Assembly (NCBI RefSeq): GCF_040448675.1
Contig: NZ_CP159289.1
Span: 7,113,001-7,177,000, forward strand
Reading direction: 5' to 3'
DNA length: 64,000 bases
Origin: Dyadobacter sp. 676
GTDB lineage: Bacteria; Bacteroidota; Bacteroidia; Cytophagales; Spirosomataceae
In this document: piece by piece, positions 8,401 to 17,346 of the stretch
Numbering within the stretch: position 1 is the first letter of the stretch
How the letters are laid out: each line of letters begins with the position of its first letter
Made by a program: the position numbers and the translations under genes
The notes under the pieces: generated by a model
Databases searched by the model: none
Seen by the model: only the letters and a program-made list of their open reading frames with translations
What the model was told of the DNA's origin: nothing

Positions 8401-9185
8401 ATATATTAATTGTTGAAGATGAGAAACTGGCCGTCCGGAAACTGACGAAATTGCTTGAAGAAACCGCGCCGGAGTTCAATGTGCGCGGCATTACGCCCAG
8501 CATTGCGGCCACCGTGGAATGGATAGCGGAAAACCGTGCCGACGGCCGCCCCGAACCGGACATTATTTTCCTGGATATCGAACTGGCCGATGGGCAAAGC
8601 TTCGAGATTTTCAACCGCATTCAGATCCGAAGTACCGTCATTTTCACGACTTCCTATGACGAATACGCGTTGCAGGCATTCAAAGTAAACAGTATCGATT
8701 ATTTGCTGAAACCGGTGCAGCAGGAAGATTTGCAGCGCGCCATCCGCAAATACTACGATCTTACCGCGGGCAAAACCGCGCCGGCCGCGCAGGTTGACCT
8801 CGAAGCTATTCTGAAAACCCTGCATTTGCAGGCACCGGTGCCGGATTACCGCAAACGGTTCCTGGTGAAACAAGGCGCCCGCCTGCTGTCCGTTGAGACT
8901 TCCGAAATCGCCTATTTCTACATCGACAACGGCCTGACCTTCTTCAAAAACCACCAGGGACAGAAGTTTGTGGTGGACTATAAAATGGACGAGCTCGACG
9001 GGTTTCTCGACCCTTCACGGTTTTTCCGCGTCAACCGTGCGCTGATCGTCACGCACCAGTGCGTAGTACAAATGCAGCCGTATTATAACCACCGGCTGGC
9101 GCTTACATTGCACCCGGCGCTCGACAAAGAAACGATCGTCAGCCGCGAACGGGCCCACGATTTCAAGATATGGATGGGTAAATAA
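8397..9185 (+). CDS. LytTR-family response regulator
   Basis: A 262-residue regulator. The receiver domain spans residues ~1-120 (VEDEKLAVRK acidic pocket, phosphoacceptor D60 in IIFLDIELADG, conserved Lys in YLLKPVQ), followed by a linker and a LytTR DNA-binding domain (~160-262, SEIAYFYIDNGLTFF, PSRFFRVNRALIV). It is the third gene of the kinase operon (ATGA overlap with the second kinase) and the evident output of that system. It converges on the ECF sigma gene with only 6 bp between stops. Confidence 0.95.
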   Translation: MNILIVEDEKLAVRKLTKLLEETAPEFNVRGITPSIAATVEWIAENRADGRPEPDIIFLDIELADGQSFEIFNRIQIRSTVIFTTSYDEYALQAFKVNSIDYLLKPVQQEDLQRAIRKYYDLTAGKTAPAAQVDLEAILKTLHLQAPVPDYRKRFLVKQGARLLSVETSEIAYFYIDNGLTFFKNHQGQKFVVDYKMDELDGFLDPSRFFRVNRALIVTHQCVVQMQPYYNHRLALTLHPALDKETIVSRERAHDFKIWMGK

Positions 9186-9191
9186 GGCGGC

Positions 9192-9791
9192 TTAAAACGA
9201 CGGTATGGCATACCGGCCGGCAAGGTCGGGGTAATGGGCCGTGATCGCCTCCTGCAATTGTGACCTCGCACGTGCGTACTGCGAGCGCACGGTGGCCTCG
9301 TTGATTTCCAGCATGACGGCGATCTCTTTATGACTGTAACCGTCCACGGCGTACATCAGGAAAACCGTCTTGTAAATCGGTTTGAGTTCGTGAATGAGCT
9401 GCATGATTTCGCCGGCCGTAATTTCGGAAACGGCGTCATCGGCAACGCCCGGCTCGGGGATTTCGTCGAACGGGGTACGCGCGGCGTAATGCTTTTTGTT
9501 TCTCCTGAAATAGCTGATCGCATTGTTGACCATCACCGTCCTCAGCCAGGCCTTGAACGGCTGCCCGGGATCGTACCTTTCCAGGTTGCTGAAAACTTTG
9601 AAAAAACCTTCGTTCAGCACTTCGTCGGCCTCTTCCGGCGAATAGGTGTAGCGCAGGCAGACGCTCTTGGCGTAACCAAAGTACTTTTTAAACAAAATAT
9701 GCTGGGCCTGACTGTTTCCTGCAACGCAGGCAGCGATCACCGACCGGAAGTCGTTCGGGTCAAAAATGATTTTATTCAGGAATTTGAGCAT
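9192..9791 (-). CDS. ECF-type RNA polymerase sigma factor
   Basis: A 199-residue sigma-70 family protein. Region 2 is near residues 25-95 (FKKYFGYAKSVCLRYTYSPEEADEVLNEGFFKVF; AWLRTVMVNNAISYFRR) and region 4 near 135-185 (LKPIYKTVFLMYAVDGYSHKEIAVMLEINEATVRSQ). It directs RNA polymerase to a specific promoter set. No FecR or other anti-sigma gene is adjacent, so its control is not visible. The ATG at 9791 is preferred over a GTG three codons upstream. Confidence 0.92.
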   Translation of the reverse strand: MLKFLNKIIFDPNDFRSVIAACVAGNSQAQHILFKKYFGYAKSVCLRYTYSPEEADEVLNEGFFKVFSNLERYDPGQPFKAWLRTVMVNNAISYFRRNKKHYAARTPFDEIPEPGVADDAVSEITAGEIMQLIHELKPIYKTVFLMYAVDGYSHKEIAVMLEINEATVRSQYARARSQLQEAITAHYPDLAGRYAIPSF

Positions 9792-9996
9792 CGTCTTCAC
9801 TTTTCAACGGATCTGTTCCGCGGGTTTACCATATTCTCGGGGGATTGCCCGACACAAAGAGAATTCATGTAAACCACGAATAAAAGCCGCATGGACAGAG
9901 AGGGCGAAAGTATAGCCGAACAGCCTGTTTTACTCGACAAACCGGCCATCGGCGGGCCTGCTTTCAGGTCAGGAATGGTCAGGTGGAGTCAGGTGT

Positions 9997-10073
9997 TGTC
10001 AGGAATGGTCAGGTTGTTTATTATCTATTTAAAACAATTCATGACTATTCCTGACCTGATGACCTCCTGACTA
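9997..10073 (+). repeat. Interspersed repeat, copy 1
   Basis: This segment matches the reverse complement of 31977-32056 with about eight mismatches and two small gaps by hand alignment. Shared blocks include TGTCAGGAAT, TTGTTTATTATC, AAACAATTCATG and TGATGACCTCC. Within this copy, GTCAGGAATGGTCA and TGACTATTCCTGAC are inverted (13 of 14 pairs) around a loop of about 30 nt. The GTCAGGAATGGTCAGG block is also duplicated just upstream at 9968-9983. There is no coding potential. It lies about 24 bp downstream of the UxuA-like gene stop. Confidence 0.7.
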
Positions 10074-10096
10074 ATCCCGGTTCCCCGTTCCGCCGT

Positions 10097-11218
10097 TCAC
10101 GCGTGCGCCTTCGCCACGGCCTCTGCCAGCCCCCGCATGTACCCTATCGCGAATAATGCTCCGTAATTGCTGTAACCGGCGTGTTCGTTGCTGTCGCCTA
10201 CGACGGTGGGAACGTGGTCGGGGCGCATCGGGCCGCGGAAACCTACTTCGTAATAGGTTTTCATGGCTTCGTACATATCGGTTTTGCCGTCGTCGTGGAA
10301 GGTTTCCTCGAAATTGGTTTTGGTGCCACGGACATCACGAAAGTGCACGAAGTGGATTTTCTTTCTGGTACCGAAGTACCTGATTACCGACGGAATATCC
10401 TCGCCCATGGTCGCGAATGTGCCCTGGCACAGGGTAATGCCGTTGCTTGGGCTGGGCACGATCTCGATCAGGCGTTTGAATGCGTTGGCAGAGGTCATGA
10501 TCCGTGGTATGCCCTGGATTTTATCGACCGGCGGATCGTCGGGATGCAATGCGAGTTTCACGCCCACCTTTTCAGCTTCCGGCACTACGGCTTTAAGAAA
10601 GTATTCGAGGTTTTTCCACATGGTTTCATGCGTGAAATCGCCGTATTTGGTGAGCGGTTTGTCCTTCACGTCCTCGTAGTCGAATGTGCTCACGAGCGCG
10701 CCCCCGCGCGAGGGTTTGTCGAGTCTTGTCCGCGCCCAGCTGATCACCGGCATCCAGTTGTAACAAACGGTGTCGATACCGGCTTTCGAAAGGTTTTGAA
10801 TAAACTTGATAAAAGTCTCGATTTCCTCGTCCCGGCCGTCGAGCCCCAGCTTGGTTTTTTCATACAACGACGGCGGGCCCTCCACCACGCGGTAAGTAAT
10901 TCCCTCTTTTTTCCAGAAATCGCGCACGGCCACAATGGCCTCGTATTCCCAGTTTCTGACGTTACCAAGCCCTACACTTTGCGGGTTAATCCCTCCTACC
11001 GCACCTAGCACATTCATTTGTTTCGAAAGTGCGATGCGCGTGGGATCGATGCCGAAGAAATGCGCGAGGCAGAATTGCATGCCTCCGTCCCTGGCAAATG
11101 CCGCCGCGGTTTGCGCAGCGACGGCTCCCGGTGCCATTCCCGTGAGCGGGGCCGTAAGGGCGGTAGTTGCCACCGCCGCGGCGCTGCTTTTTATAAATTT
11201 CCTGCGTGAATTTTCCAT
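10097..11218 (-). CDS. Mannonate dehydratase (UxuA)-like TIM-barrel protein with Tat signal
   Basis: A 373-residue protein. The N-terminus has a twin-arginine motif (SRRKFIK) and an Ala-rich hydrophobic stretch with a likely cleavage site near residue 35. The rest is a xylose-isomerase-like TIM barrel with UxuA-type motifs: VCYNWMPV, LALHPDDPP (metal/substrate loop) and HFRDVRG. Classical UxuA dehydrates D-mannonate in the cytoplasm during hexuronate breakdown; export of such an enzyme is unusual, so the substrate could differ. It is the last gene of a minus-strand run after SusC and SusD (10-bp gap to SusD), suggesting it processes the imported sugar acid. Confidence 0.85.
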   Translation of the reverse strand: MENSRRKFIKSSAAAVATTALTAPLTGMAPGAVAAQTAAAFARDGGMQFCLAHFFGIDPTRIALSKQMNVLGAVGGINPQSVGLGNVRNWEYEAIVAVRDFWKKEGITYRVVEGPPSLYEKTKLGLDGRDEEIETFIKFIQNLSKAGIDTVCYNWMPVISWARTRLDKPSRGGALVSTFDYEDVKDKPLTKYGDFTHETMWKNLEYFLKAVVPEAEKVGVKLALHPDDPPVDKIQGIPRIMTSANAFKRLIEIVPSPSNGITLCQGTFATMGEDIPSVIRYFGTRKKIHFVHFRDVRGTKTNFEETFHDDGKTDMYEAMKTYYEVGFRGPMRPDHVPTVVGDSNEHAGYSNYGALFAIGYMRGLAEAVAKAHA

Positions 11219-11228
11219 TTTGGTCCGA

Positions 11229-12761
11229 TTACTTGTCCCACCAGATACGCGTCATGAATACATCCGGTCCCTGCCGCTCGATCGCCGTTTTGAAATTGAG
11301 GTTAATACCCTCTTCGCTGAGCGGGTAACGCAGGCGGCGCGGAATCTGGCCGTTGGTATCGTTGCCCAGGTAGTTCACGGGCGTCAGTACCGGATATCCC
11401 GTTCTGCGCCAGTTGGCCCAGCCTTCGATATGGTTAAAAGTGCTGGCCGACAGCAAATATACCTCCGTGTGGATCGCATTCATCTTCGCGGCGAGTGTGC
11501 CGGCTTCGGGATAAGGGTTTTTGGCAGCGTACGCCGCGATATCCGCATTGGAAATGGTGGCATTAGCCCACGACATCTGCGCCAATGCGGCTGATTGCCC
11601 TTCCTTGAATGCGGCTTCGGCATTGCCCGTCGCCCAGCCGCGTTCGATCGCCTCGGCTTTGAGCAGCTGCGTTTCGGCGTAGCTCATGTAAATCCACGGC
11701 AGTGCGATCCCGATCACGCCCGTCGCGGGACGCGAATAATTGTCGAGGTTCTTTTCGTCCAGCGCCGCCAGGCCCGTCGCGTCGGTTGCATTGGGCAGGC
11801 CACGCTGTTTCACTACGCTGTTATCGCCGTTTTTCAGCATTGAAATAACCGGCAAACGCGGGTCCTGCCGCTCTTTCATCATATCGATGAGCGTTTTCGC
11901 CCATTGCACGCCGGCATTCGGGATGTTGGTGATATTAGAGCCGCTGGGGCCGAGTATCCATGAATTGGGATTCGAATTGATCTCCGCGCCGGTATTGGCG
12001 AACTTTACGGCGATGGTTTCCGCATTGCCGGTAATCAGCCCGCCGTCGATGGCTTTTTTAGCCCAAAGCTGCGCACTGGCCGGATCGGCTTTTTGCATAC
12101 GCATAGCCAGGCGCAGCATGAGCGAGTTGGCGGCACGTTTCCATTTGTCGAGGTCGCCGCCGTAGATGTAGTCGGCCGCTTTTGGGATGTATTGCCCCGC
12201 ATCGAAAGCCTTGCCGGCTTCTTCGAGCTCTTTCAGCATATCCATGTAGATGTCCCGCTGGGCGTCGTATTTAGGCGAAAAATTGCCGTCGATAAAGCCT
12301 TTTCCCGCTTCAAAATACGGGATATCGCCGTACATGTCGGTCGTGCGGGAAAACTCCATTACCTTTAGAATGCGCGCCATTGAAAGCACGTTTACATGCT
12401 TCGGGTCCTTCTGCGCGACGTCGATCAGGTTCACAATGCTCTTGACAGCGTACGTGTAAGAGTTGTCGAAAAAAGCGGAGTTGATCTCGCCTAAGAATGT
12501 GTAAAAACTGCCTTTATAAAACGTAGCGTCGATGGACGACATCTGCTGGATCAGGCAGGCCGCGTAGCCGAAGTTGGCACGCCAGGCTTTCGAAGCGGGG
12601 CCGCTCGCCGAGCCCGTCAGCAGCAATTGCGACTGCCCCAGCAGGTAGTCCACCGGCACGGCGGTCGGTGCATTGGGGTTGACATTGATTTCCTCGAAAT
12701 CCCTGGTGCAAGCGCCCGCTCCGGCGAGCAATGCGAGGCATATGGTTAATCTTTTAAGCAT
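11229..12761 (-). CDS. SusD/RagB-like outer-membrane lipoprotein
   Basis: A 510-residue lipoprotein: short signal peptide with lipobox AGAC (lipidated Cys18), then the SusD-type opening (FEEINVNPNAPTAVPVDYLL) and helical TPR-like body. SusD proteins sit on the cell surface, capture glycans or other substrates and form a lid over the SusC channel. The C-terminal segment (LPWIYMSYAETQLLKAEAIERG; IPRRLRYPLSEEGIN) fits the SusD-like family. It follows the SusC gene by 19 bp and precedes the UxuA-like gene, in an operon presumably governed by the ECF sigma/FecR pair upstream. Confidence 0.93.
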   Translation of the reverse strand: MLKRLTICLALLAGAGACTRDFEEINVNPNAPTAVPVDYLLGQSQLLLTGSASGPASKAWRANFGYAACLIQQMSSIDATFYKGSFYTFLGEINSAFFDNSYTYAVKSIVNLIDVAQKDPKHVNVLSMARILKVMEFSRTTDMYGDIPYFEAGKGFIDGNFSPKYDAQRDIYMDMLKELEEAGKAFDAGQYIPKAADYIYGGDLDKWKRAANSLMLRLAMRMQKADPASAQLWAKKAIDGGLITGNAETIAVKFANTGAEINSNPNSWILGPSGSNITNIPNAGVQWAKTLIDMMKERQDPRLPVISMLKNGDNSVVKQRGLPNATDATGLAALDEKNLDNYSRPATGVIGIALPWIYMSYAETQLLKAEAIERGWATGNAEAAFKEGQSAALAQMSWANATISNADIAAYAAKNPYPEAGTLAAKMNAIHTEVYLLSASTFNHIEGWANWRRTGYPVLTPVNYLGNDTNGQIPRRLRYPLSEEGINLNFKTAIERQGPDVFMTRIWWDK

Positions 12762-12780
12762 GGTTTCTCTTTTTGAAGGA

Positions 12781-15700
12781 TCAGAATTTCAGGTTCAGGT
12801 TCACGCCGTACGAGCGCGTCGGCGGCGTACCGGCAAACTCCACGCCCTGCGCATTGCCATTGTTGTAGGTAGCCTCCGGATCGATTACCGGCACTTTTTT
12901 CATCAGCACGGCCAGGTTTCGCCCCACAATCGAAACCGATGCGCCCTTGAATGGCAGCCTGCCTAAATAGCGGCTTGGGATCGAATATTGAAGGATGATC
13001 TGGCGAAGTTTGATGAAGTCTGATTTATAAACAAAAGGCGTCGCGATGGCCGAGTACCAGTTGCTGTAATAAGCCTGGGCAGGTGCCTTCGCCGTGTTGC
13101 GTTCCCCGTTTTCAGTTACGCCTTCGCCTGTAACGCCCCCTTCTCGACCCACCAACGTAGCCTCGTGCAAACCGAAGCGATAGGCCAGCGCATTGGTGCC
13201 GGAATAAATGTAGCCGCCGAATTTACCGTCTACCAATACACTGAGGCTAATGCCTTTGTAGTTGAATGTATTGTTTAAACCCAATGTGTAAGGCGATACG
13301 CCGGAGCCAAAAGTCTTGATATCGCCGGCCATAGCCAGTCCCTGGGAGTTATATACGATATTGCCGTTCGCATCGCGCTTGAAATCATAACCCTTTATCT
13401 GGCTGTAAGGCTTGCCCACGTCCTGGTGAATGAACGCCGAGCCGGGCCGCGACTGGTCCACCCGCAACGTCTGCAGGTCGCCGTAGAGGCTGAGCACCTC
13501 GCTGTCGTTGTAGCCCATGTTAAACGAAGCGTCCCACGTGAACTTCTTGCCGTTCACAATAGTAGCACCCAGGAGCAGCTCGATACCCCTGTTGCGGATC
13601 GCGCCCACGTTGAACAATGCGCTGGTATAGCCCGATGTTTCCGAAATGGTGGCGCTTACTATATCGTCGGTCGTCTTGCGATCGTAAACCGCGAAATCGA
13701 CATTCAAGAGATTATTGAACAATTTCGCCTCCAAACCCAATTCGGAGACCGTCGAAGTCAGTGGCTGCAAACCGCTGTTCGGCACACGTGTGCCGTTGAT
13801 CTGCGCCAATGCGGAACCCAAATGCGCGCCGCTGAGCGAGTAGTAAAGCGAGAGGTTGTACGGATCGGTATCCCCGCCCGCCTGCGCCCACGAGCCGCGC
13901 AATTTCAGGTAATTGATCGCCGAAGGCATTTTGAAAGCCTCGGAAGCCACGAAGCTCAGCCCGAACGACGGATAAAAAATGCTGTTTTTGCCCTTCGCCA
14001 GCGTCGAAAACCAGTCGTTACGCGCGGTTGCGGTTACGAAAAGGTAGTTGTTATAGGAAAACTCCGCCGAGCCGTATACCGAGTTGATGCGTTTCTCGAT
14101 ATAAGCTTCCGTAACCGTGCGCGCCGCAGGATCGATGTTCGACACATCGTAGAAAAACGGGATATTGAAGCTGTTGTTGGCCGAAACTTCGTTGAGGTTG
14201 GTCACCTGCTTCATCATATTGCCCCCGAAGAGGCCGTTGAACGCAAACTTCTCCCCGATTTTGCGGTTAATGCCCACCAAAAGCTCCTTGTTGGTTTCGG
14301 TAAACTCGCGCAGCGACGACGTGTAGCTTCCGCGGAGCACATAGCCGGTACCGTAAGGCTCGATGCTTTTATACCGGTAATTGAAATTGTCGAACCCGAT
14401 ACGGCCTTTCAGGTACAGCCAGTCGGTAATGGTGTATTTTGGTTCAAACGACGCTATTACGCGCTTTTTGTTGTCGTCCTGCCGGAACTGCTCCGTAGCG
14501 AAATAGGGATTTTGGGTATACTGGTTATCCGACCACACCTTTTCATTCCCGTTCGCATCGAACTGCGCGTTTTTGAGTACGTCCACGTCGAGCGACGTCG
14601 GCAACACGTACATCGTGAAGTTGGCATTCCCCGGCGAGTCGTTCACGCGCGGGCGGTTGTGGTTTTTCTCGATAATGTATTTTGCATTGGCTACGAATGA
14701 AAGACGTTTGCCGAGGTTACCATTCGTATTCAATGCGAAGTTGTTGCGGCGAAGCGTATTGTTCGGCAGCACGCCTTTGTTGTTCAAATCATTCATCGAG
14801 AGGCGGTAGGTCACTTTTTCGGTGGCGCCCGTCAGTGCGACGGAGTTAGTGAAGGTAGTACCCACATTGTAAAACTTGCGCAAATTGTCCTTCGCCGCCA
14901 CATACGGGCGCTCGACGCCGTCGTAGTTCATCGCGTTACTGCCGTCCAGGCGACCGCCCCAGCTGTTGCGCGTGGCGGTTTCGGCTACTGTGGTCGGTTT
15001 AACCCCATTGCTGCCCAGGCCGTATTCGTATTGGTAATCTTTGTAGGATTTAAACAAAAGGTCCTCGGCCAGGAAGTTGCTGTTCACTTCCACGCCAATG
15101 CCTTTGTCGGCCTTTCCCCCTTTGGTAGTAACTAAAATAGCCCCGTTCGAAGCCCGCGAGCCGTATAATGCGGCGGCCGTAGCTCCTTTCAGCACGCTGA
15201 TACTCTCGATCTCGTCGGGATTAAGGCTCGAAATGCCGTCGCCGCGGTCGGAGCCGGTCCAGGAGCCTTCGCGGTTGGCGCCGATAGCCACCGAACCGAG
15301 GTTGTCGTTGTTGATCGGAATACCGTCCACGATGATCAACGGCTGGTTATTGCCGGAAATAGAGCCGTTACCCCTGATCACTATACGCGAAGAACCGCTC
15401 GGACCGGTCGCCGTACTCGAAATATTCAAACCGGCCACTTTTCCTACAAGGCTATTGGCGATATTGGTCGAGCGCGCCTGCGTGAGTTCCTCGCCTTTCA
15501 CCTCGGAAATGGCATATCCCAATGCCTTCTTCTCTTTTTTGATACCCAAAGCAGTTACCACCACTTCGTCGAGCGTCTGCGTTTCCACAGCCATTTTCAC
15601 ATCCACCACCGAGCGCTGCCCGACGGTGACCTCCTGTTTCTGAAAACCAATGGAGGTAAATACCAGCACCGATTCCGCCGAAGGCACATCCAATACATAC

Positions 15701-16227
15701 TTCCCGTTCACATCGGTATTGGTACCGTTGATGGTGCCTTTCACCAGCACGTTCACGCCCGGCAGACCTTCGCCATTGGCGTCCGTTACCGTCCCGCTGA
15801 TCCTGATGTCGGCCACAACCGCCCGGTTATAGGCCAGGACCTGTAAATCAGCCGACGGTCGACTGCCGATAGCCGAAGTCTCAATTCTTTTCGGCAAAAT
15901 CATGTATGCGTTCTTTCGCACTTTTTTCAGCGTGAGGTTCGTCGATTTCAGCAATGCTTCCATGTTCTTTTCCGCGGAAAGATTTTTGTCGAACACAAAA
16001 TCCTGGACGGTAATGCCGCTCATCTGGCTCTCCTCGAACAGGATATCGGCATTGTAATATTTTTTGAGTTGCAAAAAGACGTCGAGCAGCTTCACCTGAT
16101 TGGTAGTTTGCTCCGGCAGCATGCGGTTTTTATGCGCATTCAAGGCCAGCACCTGCGCGTTCAAAGGCGGCGCGGCGGCGAGCATCAGGCCACAGCAAAC
16201 CAATGACAGTAATGATCTTTGTTTCAT
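12781..16227 (-). CDS. SusC/RagA TonB-dependent receptor with STN signalling domain
   Basis: An 1148-residue outer-membrane transporter. In order: signal peptide (to about residue 25), STN domain (~41-112, KLLDVFLQLKKYYNADILF), carboxypeptidase-regulatory-like domain (~140-225, SGTVTDANGEGLPGVNVLVKG), TonB box/plug (TLDEVVVTALGIKKEKK, then RIVIRGNGSISGNNQPLIIVDG and SISVLKGATAAALYGSRASNGAI), and a 22-strand barrel ending in Phe (GVNLNLKF). The STN domain is the hallmark of receptors that signal across the envelope to a FecR anti-sigma, and both FecR and the sigma gene lie directly upstream. It imports an unknown, probably sugar-derived, substrate. Confidence 0.95.
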   Translation of the reverse strand: MKQRSLLSLVCCGLMLAAAPPLNAQVLALNAHKNRMLPEQTTNQVKLLDVFLQLKKYYNADILFEESQMSGITVQDFVFDKNLSAEKNMEALLKSTNLTLKKVRKNAYMILPKRIETSAIGSRPSADLQVLAYNRAVVADIRISGTVTDANGEGLPGVNVLVKGTINGTNTDVNGKYVLDVPSAESVLVFTSIGFQKQEVTVGQRSVVDVKMAVETQTLDEVVVTALGIKKEKKALGYAISEVKGEELTQARSTNIANSLVGKVAGLNISSTATGPSGSSRIVIRGNGSISGNNQPLIIVDGIPINNDNLGSVAIGANREGSWTGSDRGDGISSLNPDEIESISVLKGATAAALYGSRASNGAILVTTKGGKADKGIGVEVNSNFLAEDLLFKSYKDYQYEYGLGSNGVKPTTVAETATRNSWGGRLDGSNAMNYDGVERPYVAAKDNLRKFYNVGTTFTNSVALTGATEKVTYRLSMNDLNNKGVLPNNTLRRNNFALNTNGNLGKRLSFVANAKYIIEKNHNRPRVNDSPGNANFTMYVLPTSLDVDVLKNAQFDANGNEKVWSDNQYTQNPYFATEQFRQDDNKKRVIASFEPKYTITDWLYLKGRIGFDNFNYRYKSIEPYGTGYVLRGSYTSSLREFTETNKELLVGINRKIGEKFAFNGLFGGNMMKQVTNLNEVSANNSFNIPFFYDVSNIDPAARTVTEAYIEKRINSVYGSAEFSYNNYLFVTATARNDWFSTLAKGKNSIFYPSFGLSFVASEAFKMPSAINYLKLRGSWAQAGGDTDPYNLSLYYSLSGAHLGSALAQINGTRVPNSGLQPLTSTVSELGLEAKLFNNLLNVDFAVYDRKTTDDIVSATISETSGYTSALFNVGAIRNRGIELLLGATIVNGKKFTWDASFNMGYNDSEVLSLYGDLQTLRVDQSRPGSAFIHQDVGKPYSQIKGYDFKRDANGNIVYNSQGLAMAGDIKTFGSGVSPYTLGLNNTFNYKGISLSVLVDGKFGGYIYSGTNALAYRFGLHEATLVGREGGVTGEGVTENGERNTAKAPAQAYYSNWYSAIATPFVYKSDFIKLRQIILQYSIPSRYLGRLPFKGASVSIVGRNLAVLMKKVPVIDPEATYNNGNAQGVEFAGTPPTRSYGVNLNLKF

Positions 16228-16258
16228 ACGGGGGATCTGGATAGGGATTATTAAGGTC

Positions 16259-17293
16259 TTATTTTTGCAAAATCAGGTATGCCTCGCCTTCGCGCGCCAG
16301 GCGGAAATCGAAAAGTTCCGAAAGCAACGTCAGTAATTCTTCCCCGCTTTCAGGCTGGAATGTGCCGCTCACCGTGCGGTTGGCGAAACGATTGTCTTTG
16401 ATCTCGACCCGGATACCGTAATGCTCCCGCAGCTGCGAGGCTACTTCCGAAAGCGGCGTTTTATCAAAAACAAAACGGTTACCGGTCCAGGCTGTCAGCT
16501 TCTGCGTGTCGGCATTGGGTTTTACAATGGGCCTGGCGGCCGATTTCTCCATCGTAACAAGGTCGCCCGGCTTCATCACCAGCTCTTTTTTCCGCTCGCC
16601 TTCCGAAAACAGTACATGTACTTTGCCTTTTTTGAGCAATACTTTTCCGCCCTTTTGCCTGGTATACACCGAAAACTCCGTCCCGAGCACCATTACTTCG
16701 AAATTGTCGTCGGTTTTGACCATAAACCGTTTATTATCGATGGTGTGGGTTACATTAAAAAAGGCTTCGCCGTTCAGCTTCACCTCTCGGGTGTTTTCTC
16801 CAAAGCCGAAGCGCGGGACCCGCATCGAGGTGTTGGCATTCAAAATAACCCTGGTGCCGTCGGATAATTCCACGGAACGCGTCTCGCCGAATTGCGTCGC
16901 ATAGGTTTTGTACAAAATCAGGTCGCGGCCAAACCAGGCGGTCATGCCCAAAACCACCACGGAAGCGGCAGCCATCAGCCAGGGACGGCGGCCGGCGCGG
17001 GTCGTTTCGACGGGTTGAAAACTCCCCTCCGCATTGTTTTCGGCCGAGGAGGCGGCACTCTTTGACTCCATATTCGGATTCTCTCGCATGTAGCGCACAT
17101 ATGCTTCGTAACGCTCCCGGCCATCGGGCAAGAACTGCGGCGATTGCGACTGCCATTCGGCGAGCCATTCAAAATACAATTCCTGGTTTTCGGCAAGGGC
17201 GAGCCATTCGGCGATCAGCCGCTTTTGCGCCGGGCTTGCCTGGCCGGCGAAGTATTGGAACAGGAGTGTTTTATTTACTGACAATGTGTTCAT
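16259..17293 (-). CDS. FecR-family transmembrane anti-sigma factor
   Basis: A 344-residue single-pass protein. A short cytoplasmic N-terminal helical region contacts the sigma factor, a membrane helix lies at about residues 105-123 (WLMAAASVVVLGMTAWFG), a FecR domain follows (SVELSDGTRVILNANTSMRVPRFG; VKLNGEAFFNV; TEFSVY), and a C-terminal STN-like DUF4974 domain closes it (NRFVFDKTPLSEVASQLREHYG). It relays the receptor signal to the ECF sigma factor. The ATG at 17293 (MNTLSVNKTLLF) is used; the frame stays open upstream but overlaps the sigma gene. Confidence 0.94.
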   Translation of the reverse strand: MNTLSVNKTLLFQYFAGQASPAQKRLIAEWLALAENQELYFEWLAEWQSQSPQFLPDGRERYEAYVRYMRENPNMESKSAASSAENNAEGSFQPVETTRAGRRPWLMAAASVVVLGMTAWFGRDLILYKTYATQFGETRSVELSDGTRVILNANTSMRVPRFGFGENTREVKLNGEAFFNVTHTIDNKRFMVKTDDNFEVMVLGTEFSVYTRQKGGKVLLKKGKVHVLFSEGERKKELVMKPGDLVTMEKSAARPIVKPNADTQKLTAWTGNRFVFDKTPLSEVASQLREHYGIRVEIKDNRFANRTVSGTFQPESGEELLTLLSELFDFRLAREGEAYLILQK

Positions 17294-17346
17294 GATCAGT
17301 GTTTTTAAATGTCGGATAGTGTTAAGGATGTTATGCAAATGCGTGT

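Noticed and set aside
10181..11008. Plus-strand ORF (275 codons) opposite the UxuA-like gene
   Set aside because: Shadow frame of a recognised gene; no motifs or start signal.
13426..14700. Long plus-strand ORF (424 codons) opposite the SusC gene
   Set aside because: It is antisense to a well-supported SusC gene and its translation is rich in Arg/His/Val without domains, as expected for a shadow frame.
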